A DNA stretch of 64,000 nucleotides, from the NCBI GenBank assembly GCA_029851415.1, contig CM056743.1, positions 12,826,727 to 12,890,726 of the forward strand, written 5' to 3'. The number at the start of each line of letters is the position of its first letter. Within the stretch, counting starts at the first letter, position 1. A program made the position numbers and the translations under genes. Positions 34,001-44,889 of this stretch are shown piece by piece. The notes beneath the pieces were generated by a model that made no database searches, had not been told where the DNA came from, and was given only the letters and a program-made list of their open reading frames with translations. The DNA comes from Eretmocerus hayati. Its lineage: Eukaryota; Arthropoda; Insecta; Hymenoptera; Aphelinidae.

Positions 34001-37000
34001 GTATGCGGTGTCATGCACGGCATGCTCCCTGATGTCGTTATGGTAACTCGCTTCATCGATGTACTTGAGTTTTGGGCACCAGCATTAAAATGTAATTGTA
34101 CTTGAACAAAAATTCCTGGATTATCCAATATGTCATTAGTTTTTTTTCCATGTTCTAATTAGTCGTCATATTCCAAACATCGTGTCAGAATATTCCATCT
34201 ATCATTTCGATGATTGTCATGTGACTTTTTACCCTAGGACCAGTGAGTCACGTAGGATGACACTGTTCAAACCAACTCTATGATACGGGACGAGATCAGC
34301 TGAATTCTGTTGAGTGTATCACGACAGTCAAATATCAATTCTTTGCTAAAAACCTTCGTTTCATCGTGGACCATTTAACTCACACACTTGAAGCGATAGC
34401 GAGAGAATTGGGTCATGGTCAAAAAATCTGACTGGGCATAAATTACAATACTAGTTTTCTCCAGTGGACAATCAAATTTTCCAAAATAGACTTGGAGCTA
34501 TGAATTATTAGCACCACTGCAGCTTGTGATACACGACTGAACTTCCCTGGTAGAAATTCATCCTAATGTAACACATTATTAGCCATGAAATGGCCATTTT
34601 CAGCCAAAATTGGCCAAAAATAGCCATTTTATGTCTATCAATGTGTTACATCGAAGTAAATTTATACCAGGGTTCTTGCTGGGAAAATGTTTCAAAAGGG
34701 TACTCAAACATACGAGTGAATGAGTAAAACGAGATCATCAGATGCACTCGATCTCATGCAAAATACATATAAAATCATCAGGGTGTCTAGCGAACCTGGA
34801 AAACCTGGAAAACCTGGAAAAAACCTGGAAAAAATTTAGTACCTGGAGAACCTGGAAATACGCTCATTCTGAGCACAAAAACCTAGAATTTCTAAGTTTC
34901 GGACGCAAAACCTGGATTTTTGAATAAACGGCGAACGGTCTACTCTGAAAATAAAAGCATCAGAAATCTGATTCCTTGCGTGATTTTGATCGATCGTCCA
35001 AACGCATCGAAAGACAGCAACAACTTAGTCACGGCGGCCGCCGCTTGCCACCTGAACGGCCGAATAGTCCGGTCTCCGGTGGACATTTTGTTGGTTCGTT
35101 GGGCTCCAGCGAGGTGACTACACCAATATGTAGAGGGTATTTTCCTAAAAATTTCCCGCCCCTAGGTGGGCATTGTGCGTTTGTTCAAACCGGAGCTATG
35201 AATTTTTTAAATAATTAATTTTGAGGTCGTATATGTCCGTCGTGCTCCAGTGCCCACCATATGTTTATTTGAAAGCTTTTTCAGCGTAGATTGAAATAAC
35301 GTTGAGGTGGACATTCTAGGTCTGTTCAGAATTAAAGAATTTTGGGGTCAAATGTCGATTTCTGTTGAAAAGGGGGTAAAATGACGATTTTTCGCCAAAA
35401 ACTCAAAAACAATGCGCTTAATCGAAATTTTATAAGAATACTTTTTCGTTTATCTTCTCAAGCTTTTTCAATTCGTATTCGAGTGTTTTTTCTCATAGAT
35501 GCGTCATTTCTGAGATACTAGCCTTGCAAGATGTGGAAACGGTAGTTTCGAACCTATCTTGGCGTGTAATTCGAGAATGATGCGCTCAATCTAAATTTTA
35601 CAAGAATACTTTTTTGTTCATCCCTTTGAGAAAGTTCCGATTTGTATCTGGATGTTTTTTTCTCAGGAATGTGTCATTTCTGAGATACTGGCCTTGTAGC
35701 ATATGGAAACGGTAGTTTCGGACGTATATCACGGCGTGTTACTCGAAAATGATGCGGGTTTTGCATGTTGATGACGAAGATGATAAAGAATGATATTGAT
35801 CTCGTGAAACAGAATCGAATTTTACCAGTGTAAACTTTTCAGTTCAGACCTAAATATATAAATATAATATGGTGTTGAGATATTTGATCACTCCAATTTG
35901 ATTCAAAAATTTGTTCCGAACATTGGGTCAAAATATGCCATGAGGATTCATTCAATATCTCCCATTTTGTCGAATTAATTTATTCCTGATAAATGATGAG
36001 ATTCCAATGATGAGACGAATAACGTACAAAACACAAGGTTCTTGCGTCTGGATAAGATCAGTCATGCGCGAGTGAACGAGGATAATTTTAAATTGCATTA
36101 TAAATTCCTAGGTACAGCTAACAGTCATATATTATTTTGACACAATACATTTTGATCTCAAGAACTGTAATCGAGTACAAACAGTTTTTCCTTTCCAAAA
36201 ATGAACCTGGAAAAATTATGTTTTGGGACCTGGAAAACCTGGAAAAAACCTGGAAATCCTCGATAGGATTTCGCTAGACACCCTGATCATCTTCATCGTT
36301 GAGATTAGACAGTCAAGTTTCGAAAAGTCTTTGAAAAATATCATTATAAGTCATTATACGCCCGCTCCTCTCTCCCATGACATGTATTTTCATCAATATG
36401 AGAATTGCGGGCCCTGCTTCCCACAAGTCCCCAAATTTTTCTGAAATACCTCTTCCATGATTCACTCTAAACCTTTGTTCTCATTTTTGTTTCAGATACT
36501 GTGTCGTTGCTGGCTCGTCAGTCCGAAAACAAAACGTTGACGTTGTTCAGTCAAGTGTACCGTGGCATGTCCACCCAAAGCAAACCGTCAGTTTTAAGCT
36601 TGTATCAAGCGATGATAGATTACGTTGCAGCATCCAATACTGCGGAAAGTCTTCAGCAACCCTTAAGTCAAGAATCTCTACAAGATCACTTTGTAAAATT
36701 CTTTACGGCTCTTTTTCCCGTTGCCTATCATCAAACTGTCAGCCCAACTCATCAGATGCACACAACTTTACAACAGGATTTTACGGAAAAGTTTAAGGGT
36801 TGTCTGCACAAGATGATGGACGAAATTGAACCATTCGATGGCATACCCAAACAAATAGGATTGGCCATGGGTAAAAGCCTCGAAGCTACTAGAGTACTCA
36901 TTCAAGCTCTTACACTGGGTAAGAGTGTACTCGAAAAGACTGACAGACTCATGTTTTCGGGTAGTGGAGCTCAGCAAGAGGCGTGTTATAAGGCCCTCCT

Positions 37001-38021
37001 TAGAATGACCCATTGCCCAAAGTGCAGAGGTGTCCCCCATGATGTTATGCCCTGCCGGGGTTTCTGCACAAATGTCATGAGGTCAGTAGTTTATAACTGT
37101 TGTCCTATACCTTGTCATTTGCATTTTGCCTTTGAAGTGAACCGAATTTTCCGTTTTCCCTCGTTGACCCATTCATGCCTGAGAAAACTTTCTCTTTTGC
37201 ATAGGATATCTTGATCCCCCTTTGCTCACTCGCCACTCTCAAGATATCTGAAAAAGATTTTACATGAGTCTTGAAGCTTTTTAGTATGAATATATCAGAC
37301 TCAAAAAAAATCACACACGGTGTATGTGATGCAGTATGTGTGTTAAAAACGACTTACTATAAACTACAAAAAGTCAGCCTACAAATGATTTTCTCATGAA
37401 AAATTGCAGACTCAGACGAGGACTCAGACATGCATTGTAAGAACTCACTTCTTCTCGGAACCTTGCGCGATTTATAATAGACCCTTACATGAGTATATCA
37501 TCGAACTTCATAGACAGTAAATCAAAACAACAACCAGCCGAGTCTCAGATCACGTGGTTCAGTCTCACATTCTTCTCTTTACATGGATCATTTCAGACAT
37601 ACATACACAAAAGGTATCCGCCCGCTTTCAAAAGTTCGATCATCTGAGATTCGTTCTGATTACTTCGAGCTTCAAACTTTTGATTTCAAACGATCTGGTC
37701 CTTTTTCTTTCAATACTATTGTAACTTCAAAGAAAAGACAGATCCCTAGATATGTAGATTATTTGAGATGGATGAATGACTAATATGGTGGAAAATGTTG
37801 AATTGATTCACTACAGGGGCTGTTTGACAGAAGCGGCCTCAGAGCTGGACTTTGCTTGGTCGGAATACGTGGAAACAGTGGAGCGACTAGTCATGGCGCT
37901 GGACGGACACAACGACGATCCGCTAGCCCTCAATTTAGAGAATGCATTCAGGCAGTTAGACAGCCGTATTTCGGATGCGGTGATGCTCGCAATTGAGAAG
38001 GGACCCATTCTCGAAGAAAAG
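16463..38021 (+). CDS. dally: Dally-type glypican (heparan sulfate proteoglycan core protein), 5' part
   Basis: Glypicans are GPI-anchored heparan sulfate proteoglycans. In insects Dally acts at the cell surface as co-receptor and carrier for Dpp, Wingless and other morphogens. Four coding exons (16463-16769, 27566-27706, 36496-37081, 37817-38021) join in phase to give 413 residues with no stop. Seen in order: a hydrophobic N-terminal signal (about residues 11-32); the first core cysteine in TCD at 57; a glutamine stretch at 95-102; the glypican signature ICGGHCCNN at 104-112; an N-glycosylation sequon at 161; LFPVAYHQ; CPKC...PCRGFC; NVMRGC. The LFPVAYHQ and NVMRGC wording is closer to Dally than to Dally-like. 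The C-terminal cysteines, Ser-Gly attachment sites and GPI signal are missing from the visible exons, so the gene continues to the right. Introns of ~10.8, ~8.8 and 0.7 kb, then at least 26 kb. Confidence 0.93.
16745..16768 (+). repeat. dally: CAG/CAA trinucleotide run coding eight glutamines
   Basis: Eight glutamine codons (CAA, six CAG, CAA) directly before the exon 1 donor, with a shorter CAG/CAA run (four Gln) upstream at 16697-16708. Likely length-polymorphic. Confidence 0.9.
21697..21727 (+). repeat. Poly(A) run, 31 A
   Basis: An uninterrupted A run. It could be the tail of an old retroposed sequence, but no SINE or LINE body is recognised upstream, so it is listed as simple repeat only. 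Confidence 0.8.
22603..22650. repeat. Imperfect hairpin
   Basis: ATTATTTTACA at 22609-22619 pairs with 22631-22641. Flanking GCAACC/GATTGC bases extend the stem with a 3-nt bulge. The loop is 11 nt. Confidence 0.55.
22791..23960. repeat. Degenerate decamer array A with related flank
   Basis: From 22791 to about 23764 the sequence is built of units near AACTAGACCG with a 10-bp spacing (some 9 or 11). From about 23505 a sub-variant rich in GTACGGTACTA dominates. The right flank (to ~23960) has GTCCATCCATCATTCTTC-type sequence that is the reverse complement of the flank of the array at 45037-45280. No open frame of note. Interpreted as a dispersed repeat with an internal minisatellite. Confidence 0.85.
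25761..26030. mobile_element. Palindromic MITE-like element (270 bp)
   Basis: The two halves are inverted copies: CCGTGGGACC at 25761-25770 matches GGTCCCACGG at 26021-26030, and GGCATCGGAGACGTGCAG recurs inverted around 25845 and 25927. Arms are ~80-85% alike by eye. A non-autonomous foldback element is the simplest reading. Confidence 0.7.
27272..27333. repeat. 62-nt hairpin, pre-miRNA-sized
   Basis: The 25-nt arms 27272-27296 and 27309-27333 pair with four differences, two of which are G-U wobbles on the + strand, around a 12-nt loop. The size fits a pre-miRNA, but no known miRNA seed is recognised. A tiny transposon remnant is equally possible. Confidence 0.5.
27566..27706 (+). CDS. dally: Glypican coding exon 2 (ICGGHCC signature)
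   Basis: Starts after TGTTGCAG; A from exon 1 plus CT gives Thr, then ICGGHCCNN. This cysteine signature is diagnostic for glypicans. Ends before GTGAGT with one base of an Asp codon. Confidence 0.95.
28432..29650. repeat. Three tandem copies of a ~470-bp unit
   Basis: Copies begin near 28432, 28930 and 29384, the third partial. Shared landmarks: CATAGACACCCA / CGTAGACACCCA / CATAGACACCCA, then ACCCGAGAAAACT, then GATGCC(G/A)CTCA, and GAAGATCTCCCTTGGATGTT between units. Spacing of the ACCCGAGAAAACT box is roughly 490 and 450 bp. Confidence 0.8.
30981..31019. repeat. GA dinucleotide tract
   Basis: A (GA)n run in a CpG-rich neighbourhood with an adjacent NotI-like GCGGCCGC at 31041-31048. GA tracts can bind GAGA-type factors; no functional claim is made. 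Confidence 0.8.
34545..34672. mobile_element. Palindromic mini-element (128 bp)
   Basis: CCCTGGTA at 34545-34552 is matched by TACCAGGG at 34665-34672. ATGTAACACATT and AATGTGTTACAT pair internally, giving ~50-nt arms with several mismatches. MITE-like. Confidence 0.65.
34779..36285. mobile_element. Non-autonomous DNA transposon with CAGGGTGTCTAGCGAA ends (1,507 bp)
   Basis: The first 16 bp are repeated exactly inverted at the other end. A 5-bp target duplication ATCAT flanks both sides (34774-34778 and 36286-36290). Subterminal regions carry repeated AACCTGGAAA motifs at both ends. No transposase frame is found. The interior has an ~180-bp direct duplication (35400-35757). Confidence 0.85.
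35400..35757. repeat. Two direct ~180-bp copies inside the TIR element
   Basis: Both copies contain AA(T/C)GATGCGCT-like and ACAAGAATAC/ATAAGAATAC boxes, TCATTTCTGAGATACT, and ATGGAAACGGTAGTTTCG or GTGGAAACGGTAGTTTCG. They start near 35400 and 35575. Confidence 0.7.
36496..37081 (+). CDS. dally: Glypican coding exon 3 (core cysteine-rich domain)
   Basis: The largest exon (residues 150-344). It starts after TTTCAG and contains SENKTLTLFSQVY, LFPVAYHQ, CPKCRG and CRGFCTNVMR, all standard glypican landmarks. Donor GTCAGT; it ends with two bases of Arg, completed as AGG by exon 4. Confidence 0.96.
37082..37816 (+). other. dally: Glypican intron 3 (735 bp)
   Basis: A short intron with GTCAGT donor and CTACAG acceptor. 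Nothing else is seen in it. Confidence 0.85.
37817..38021 (+). CDS. dally: Glypican coding exon 4
   Basis: Starts GGC TGT completing NVMRGC and encodes the helical segment ending ISDAVMLAIEKGPILEEK, which in glypicans precedes a conserved CG dipeptide. Donor GTTAGT at 38022, phase 0. Residues 346-413. Confidence 0.95.
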
Positions 38022-38615
38022 GTTAGTCACACTTGATCTACTCTTGATGTGTTGATAGTCAAGAATGCATCCTTTATGTTTCCTGTTTCTTTTCTATAGT
38101 TTCTTATTTTGTCTTTCTTCCACTTGAATAGTTGACTCTGTACCCCAAAGGAATTGTGTGCCGGTTCGTTTGTTACGCTAGCCATGGGACCATTGCCCAC
38201 ACACAATGCAAATTTTTAGCAGTTTCTGGTGATTTAGTGGCCAAAGTAGCTTATGAGATAAGTGACAAAGTTCATGGAATTGGTTTAACAAAAAATGGAG
38301 ACTGATGGTCAGGCAGTTGAGGAGATCTATGGAAAGTTGCCTGAACGCTCGCTAGATCAAGCTTGGTTCGTAAATCGGTAGCCTGCAGTAAAATTAATTA
38401 CATTGGGTCATGATAATCTCAATCCCAAAAAGAGTCAAAAGTATCAAAAATGTTCTACATGGAGGCACACATGACATATCCGAAAATCTCTCTGAATGCT
38501 GCAAAGGATTTTTAGCATCCCGATCTGGGTCTGATGATGTAATATTTGATTTACGCATAGTCTGTCGTACCTGAATTGATCATCTACATAATTCAATTTA
38601 CATTGAGAAGCGTTA

Positions 38616-38757
38616 AAATTCATAGTCGTAATCCGGAGTCCCGATCAGCTAATCCGAGGCGCCACAGTCGCTAGTTCTAATAGATCCGCAAATTGGCCAC
38701 AACGATTGTAGCACCTCGGATGAGCTTATCTAGACCCCGGATTACGACTATAAATTT
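38616..38757. mobile_element. Palindromic mini-element (142 bp)
   Basis: ATAGTCGTAATCCGG at 38622-38636 pairs with CCGGATTACGACTAT at 38737-38751, and CTAATCCGAGGCGC pairs inward with GCACCTCGGATGAG, with mismatches. MITE-like foldback sequence; no target duplication identified. Confidence 0.65.
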
Positions 38758-39694
38758 GGGACTTAAGATAACCTCCAAAACGAGCCAATTGACGTTCTTG
38801 AGTCTAGTGCTCTTCATCCATGAATCGTTCGGGTTCTCTTTTGATGGAGTTCGGTTCAATATCTATCGGAATTTCCATATATCAAACCCTTCTTTCTCTG
38901 ATCTATGATTGAGATAATGAGATGTCATCATGGTATTGAAAACGCGACTCGTCTTTTATCCTAAAATGGTTGTGACATGAGTACTAATTGAAGATGCATC
39001 TCCATCTTCTCAGAGATACCTGCATATGGCTTGTAGTCCTGATTATAAACAACATCGATGTCGATGCATACTCAATCTCAAGAACATAATACGTAAAATA
39101 TTCCAAATTCTTTGGACGATGTGTCCCGAGATAAACCAAATATATCCAGAGACGACCCGCGGTTCGATTCGAGAAGCATTATCATAATGGATACGCGCAG
39201 TATGCATTTGATGAAAATGATGCGGAAAGGAAGAAGCTGCATCAGCGAGCTAGAGAGATAGAGAGAGAGGAGAAAGAGCTTGATATCTTTGATCGCTCAA
39301 TTAACAGCGGGTGAACTGGTCCCTTTGGGCATTGTGACACTTTTATGTGCGGGCGTGTTGCGCCATAGGAATCCTGAGTGTCAACAAACGATTCTGATGG
39401 CGGCCACTATGCTGGCTCAGCACACTCATACATACACACACTCAACTTGAATAGTGTCATTATATATGTATATATTGTGCAGCGTGGATGACTTGCTCTC
39501 AAGACGCGCCTTCCTTCGCAATGGTCCGAAGAGACATCGGCTTCCTCGAAACGGGGTGAGCGACGAGAAGCGCCAAAGGAGTGGGAGAGAAAAAGTGATA
39601 TTATATATAGTCTTATGGGACCACCGGTACCGCGGGGTAAACCTGCATTTGGTCCCAGACGGCGCGGCATGAATGTGAACCTCTCCTCTCTCTT

Positions 39695-39715
39695 CGTCCG
39701 TCCGTCCGTCCGTCC
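39695..39715. repeat. CCGT tetranucleotide repeat
   Basis: About five units of CGTC/CCGT in a row. Simple repeat. Confidence 0.8.
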
Positions 39716-42228
39716 ATCCACTTCCCCCCACTCCTTTTTCCATACCTTCGTCCCTGAATGGGTCAGTTGCAGAGTATATATAGAGCCTGTCGACGGTGCG
39801 GTGAGGCCTGGATTCCTTTTGCTTGGTCCTCCTCGTCTTTCGCGGCGGTCCGCAACTTATTATGTATTAAACAGACCATAGTGCCGACAATGCGCCCGTA
39901 TAATACTACCAACATGCAAACATTGGGCCCGTATAGATACTTTCGATTCTGTGTCGAAAATTTTATGTGGCAGATTTCTAGTTCTTTCATCATTGAATGG
40001 ACTTTATTCAAGTTTGTCTACAGTCCTTCAAATTATAGGGAATGTTACGCCAGATGGCCCCGTGGAGAACCTCTACAGACTCTCGAGGTACTTAAAAGGG
40101 ATGTGAGGGAGGGGGGAGGTTCATTGGTGGCTGCTCAGGTTAGGCGCGTGTCGCAGGTGCCTTTGGTATTTCATTGATGACTGTTGTTGGCGCGCGCGCA
40201 CGCGCGTGGATCTCTAAAAGCTCTGAACAATTGGCAATATAAAAGAGATGGCGCCCAACTTGAGGTGGTCCACGCATCGGTCTCGCAGTAGACACTAAGT
40301 ATGTAGGCGGATCCAATGCGTGTGACTATAGAATCTTGAGTTTTTGTAAAGCCCAAATAATGACAAATCTATGTATTTTTGGGGTTCTTCTCGTTAACGT
40401 TTGAGAATGACGGATGTTTGTAGAAGAAATCCGTAACGGAATGTAATTTGCACCTGCATTCCATTCTCGAGGATCGTCATGGACTCGATGATGACGTCGT
40501 CAGATAGTCACGAAATTTCACTGGATCTTCAAACATCACTCTTCGTTTCTGAGTTTGCGAAATTCATATGCACAAGATCAGTCGAGGGAACTTGAAAATT
40601 CTCTGAGTCTCATGTTCCCAATCTCAATCCATTGCGGTAACCTGAAATCCAGATAATATTTAGATCCTTTGATGTCAGCAAATTTTACTGAAAAAAATCA
40701 ACATAATCCGCTCTCAGGGTTGTCATTTTTTGCTATCCCAGTTTCAGTTTTCCATTCCCGAAGGAATTGGGTCATGATTTAGTCAAATCTCAACAGAGTC
40801 GGATCACGATTTTCATCTCAAACGATAACGGGAGTGAAAAAAGTATTTGGAGTCAGTCAAAGTCAAGATGTTTGTTCTGAAATCATATTTGTAACATTTA
40901 TGACGATTAGTTCCGATCCCTGTGACTTGCATAACCTTCCATGCATGCTCGTATAACGTTTCATGCATGTTTTTATGATTATGATGATCTAAATGCAAAA
41001 TAGAGCCTTCAATCCGTGAGCTTCGATTAACTCTTGCCTCGACTTTTGCCCCCGCCAACGAGGCTTGATTTCCCGATGTTAGGGTGGAAAATTTAGACAC
41101 GCCGAACATGAGGTCAAACCGAAATGGACTACTTACATTTGTTGTCGAAACCAATACGAACCTTTTACCACGATTTTATGATCTTCACATTATTTTGCCC
41201 CTGCAATGCGTCACCCTATCGATGAACTAAACTATTGAAGCTAGCAACTGAACCTCAATCTGAACCTTGAAAGCAATACTCTCGCATGCGTCATCATTCC
41301 GAACTTCTACAGGTATGACACTTTGGTCACTACACGGTACATAGGCCCACTTGATGAAACTCAAGAACGATGTGGAGATGTGGGCCCACATTTTTCAATG
41401 TAAAAAGCTTCACAACAGCTGCTGAACCGAGCTCGATTCTGATGCCATCGAAAGAGCGTGAGCTGCATCAGTGGCTTCTGAGTGGTTCACCTGTACTTCT
41501 CCCCCCTTTTTTCCTTACTTTTTTCCAGTCAATTTTTGGATGCTTTTGTACAGGGTCCTAAAGTAGGCGCCTGTTACACATGTATGTCGCTCATTTTGCT
41601 CTCCCTTTCTAAAACTATGGCATCACAGTGTATCACCAACATAGCTCTAAGCTCGCCACAGGTATATAAACGAGTCCATGGAATATATACGCAACCTCCA
41701 AGAGGTTCCTGCGTTGACTCTTATGGTGGCCTCGCCAGGGGGTCCTTTTCCCCCACTTTAGATACTAATAATTCCTCGCACATGGAGCGTGTTGAGTGTC
41801 TGCACCAGCCGATGCCCGCAATAATTACGTTGATTCTTCCTCTTCCAACTCTTCTACCCTCGCTACACCTTCTTCACATTCAATCATGCTCTTGGTCATT
41901 CAGCTTGCTTCAGTGTGCTTCAGGAACTTGCGCAGGTACTGGTCGGGAAATGCAATTTTCGTCCTGGTATATCACTTACATGTAAGATGAGTTCATTGCA
42001 TCAGAAACCAAGCACTTTACATTTTTTGACTGTTTTACTAAAGATACAATATTTGTTCATGCACCGTATCTGACTCTCAGTTGTACTAAAACCCTGGAAT
42101 GAAAGTTTCATCGTGAATAGTGAAAGTAGAGTCCTTAGCGCAAGCTCTTTCCTTCAAGTAGACGATATTTAGTTTCCAGCATCAATAATCTTCAAATTGT
42201 TCGTCTCTTCATATTTGTTGCCCCACTT

Positions 42229-42359
42229 GTACACTTGGGAGCAGTCTGAACTGTCCACACCGCAGCCAACTTAAATGTCACTCTCCTATGCTATTAACGT
42301 AGGAGAGCGGCCATTAAGTTGGCTGCAGTGTGGACAGTTCAGACTGCTCCCAAGTGTAC
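42229..42359. repeat. 131-nt near-perfect hairpin
   Basis: The 45-nt outer arms 42229-42273 and 42315-42359 pair with one C/T difference. The stem continues in register, with several inner mismatches, to CTCTCCTA/TAGGAGAG (42281-42288 with 42300-42307), leaving an 11-nt loop. No indel along ~60 pairs. Could be a very young MITE or a hairpin-RNA locus. Confidence 0.85.
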
Positions 42360-42416
42360 TTCTCTCGGTACTTCTCCTAACAGCGTCGGGTCTTGACAAG
42401 CTAGTTGAAACTAACC

Positions 42417-42655
42417 CTCAGAATTTGTAAGAGTGAGGTTATGTTTGCTCTTCACTTTCGATTCCTACATCTTGCGAGATGAGATACATAGTTAGGCCTC
42501 GGAATTTGTGAAGGTTAGGTTATGTTCGATCTCGAATGTCAATTCTTACACGCCTTGCGACTTGTGATGCATTGTCAGACCTTGAAATTGATGTTCATTA
42601 GGTTATGTTCATTCTCGAGTATCGATGCTTATGACCTACGACTTGGGTATTAGCT
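42417..42655. repeat. Three degenerate tandem copies of ~80 bp
   Basis: Each copy has CTCAGAATTTG / CTCGGAATTTG / CTTGAAATTGA at its start, then AGGTTATGTT and a CTTGCGA-like or CCTACGA-like box. Copies start near 42417, 42499 and 42581. Confidence 0.65.
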
Positions 42656-43104
42656 CAATGAGCAAGAATGTTGAGAATCAATGTAAACTTGAACGCTTAA
42701 ATCAATCTCCCTCATCATTATAGATGATCTGGTGATCAGGTCATAGATTCGTCTTGCAACCAGGTTAGTTAGTGCAATTCAGGATACCTGAGAGCAACTT
42801 GCTCGGCGCTCCAGTATTATTATTATACAGGTCGCGCAAGGTGAGAGGGGGGCCTCCGCGTGCGCTCTGTATATACAACACACAAGTCAAAGGCGCCGCT
42901 TGTGCTTGAAATTCTCCAAAAACATCGGGGGCACCCCCCGAAAAATTCCTGCGGCGCAAAGGTGTAGGTGTGCGCGGAATCTCCTGCTGCTCTTTCTCTC
43001 TCTCTCTCTTTCTTTCTCGCTCATACTCATTATTATTCATCTCAGGATCGCGGTCTGTGAACCATCGAGAGAGTCCGAGCACCCGGTGTAGTGGTGAGGA
43101 GATG

Positions 43105-43107
<3 letters not shown>

Positions 43108-43155
<48 letters not shown>
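43108..43155. repeat. GA dinucleotide tract
   Basis: A (GA)n run of about 48 bp. The complementary TC tracts follow at about 43311-43339 and 43457-43480, so the region 42980-43540 alternates strand-asymmetric GA and TC stretches in CpG-rich DNA. Confidence 0.85.
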
Positions 43156-43157
<2 letters not shown>

Positions 43158-44889
43158 GGCTCGTTAGTCATCCGGGCTTGCGCATGCACAAAAGAGCTGA
43201 GCCAGACCAGAGGTCCAGCGTCCAGTCCAGCTCTCTCGCAGTTGCCGTTTTGGGTATATAACACGCTTGCAACAGGCCTTCTCCTCCTGTCTTCCTCCTT
43301 CTATACTTATTCTCTCTTCCTCTCTCTCTCTCTCTCTTCTCGCGGCCGTGTGATCGTCCGTTCAGATTCCTCGAGCAAGAAGGACAGCCAATGTGTATCG
43401 CACGCTCGAGTACCGATTCCGTCTGCTTCTTCCGAGAAAACTGCCCTCCCCCCCCTCTATCTCTCTCTCTCTCTCTCTCATTCCCTCCCTTTCGCCCCCT
43501 CGATCTCTCTTTCATTCTCACCGCCGCGTGCCGTCTGCTGGTGCAGTACATAACATACACTCAATTATTTGAGTAAATGTAATTTCGATGCGATTGCACA
43601 CATTTCTTCTCCTCACTGACATTTCGTCATCCCACTACAGTCAATTCTGTTATATCAGATGATCATGTATGCAGTACAGGTCGAGAATCGGTACAGGTGT
43701 ACAGGTACTAATATCATTATGAATAGCAAAAGTAGGTTTTAGGTTAGTAGTGTATAATTTGTAAGGTTTGTGCAGCTTTCATTGCTGATGGCCTTACCAA
43801 TTAACCGTGCCAAACTGATCGTAATTTGAAGACGAAATTTCTTCTATGATTGAAAAGAATTTAGGAGCTCTTTGAAATTGCAACAAAACAAAACGAAATG
43901 ATGAAAACTTTTTCTTGACAATATTTTGGCGAAGTTGGTCACTGATGGATATTTCGAAGAGTGATAATCGATATCTGATGATTAAGTTGTTGAGGTCATG
44001 CACACCTACAAGTCTATGTTTTCGGCAACAGATCAATGCGATCTTTCCTTACTCAACCAAAGGTCAACGTATCTTAGCTCATATCGAACTTGATTGCAAG
44101 AATTTTACAATGGGATAAAATACCTCGGGAAATACCGAAACGTGCCAAATTGACAAGTCGATTGACAGGCTCCAAACGGAAATGTGTGTGGTGCTCCAGG
44201 GACTTTATGTGGCCTAAGTGGGTTAAAGGGATGATCATTAATTACGTAGGGGGTTCATGGGTAGGCTGGTGGTGCTGAAAATCGTATCGTCCATTACCAT
44301 GTTAAGTGAAAATCCCTTGCTGAGGGTGAGTGGATGGTGTGGAGGTTCAAAAATTTTCTAACGCAGTTAATGGACGACCGCTATTAAAGGGCGCAGAATT
44401 TCTCAAATGATCATATTGGCTTCTATATCCATCGGTTTATCCAGAATTTCTTCATGACTCGTGACCGGGATACAGGCACATATTTGACTCATTTCACGTT
44501 TTGAAACAGGGTTAACAGACGCCACGGTTAGTCAGTATTGTCCATAGGTTTTCTAGAGGAAATACCTTCTTGAAAAATAGGGTTTCATCTAGAAACTGGT
44601 CAATTTTTGCTTTATGACCATGAATCAGACTGAGTACTCGTTACAGCCACCGCTCTATAGCTAATACAGATCAAACACTGGAAATACTATTATTCATACA
44701 GGGTTTTCACTCGTCTGGAAAACTCTGGGAAGTGTGGAAAATCAGAAGATTGGGCTGATTTTAGGATAAGACTCTGCATTTTAGCCGATGCTGATGAATT
44801 GCACCTGGAAATCTCATAACTAGACCTCTCATCTTTCTAATTAATACATCATACTGGTTGTTTGACTCTGAAAAATTATGATGATTAAA

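Larger units (their letters stand above)
27707..36495 (+). other. dally: Glypican intron 2 (8.8 kb)
   Basis: Holds a triplicated ~470-bp unit (28432-29650), a GA tract with CpG-rich surroundings (about 30660-31130), a palindromic element (34545-34672) and a 1.5-kb TIR element (34779-36285). The stretch 31130-34540 shows nothing I can name. Long minus-strand frames over the GA tract are low-complexity and not considered genes. Confidence 0.8.

Noticed and set aside
41482..41990. Frames with a Ser-rich stretch followed by hydrophobic residues, considered as a glypican C-terminus
   Set aside because: The frame continues with charged residues after the hydrophobic part, the putative acceptor has a poor pyrimidine tract, and the intervening conserved glypican exons are missing upstream.
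43168..43560. 130-codon minus-strand frame rich in Arg and Glu
   Set aside because: Composition follows the TC microsatellites; no domain and no conservation argument.
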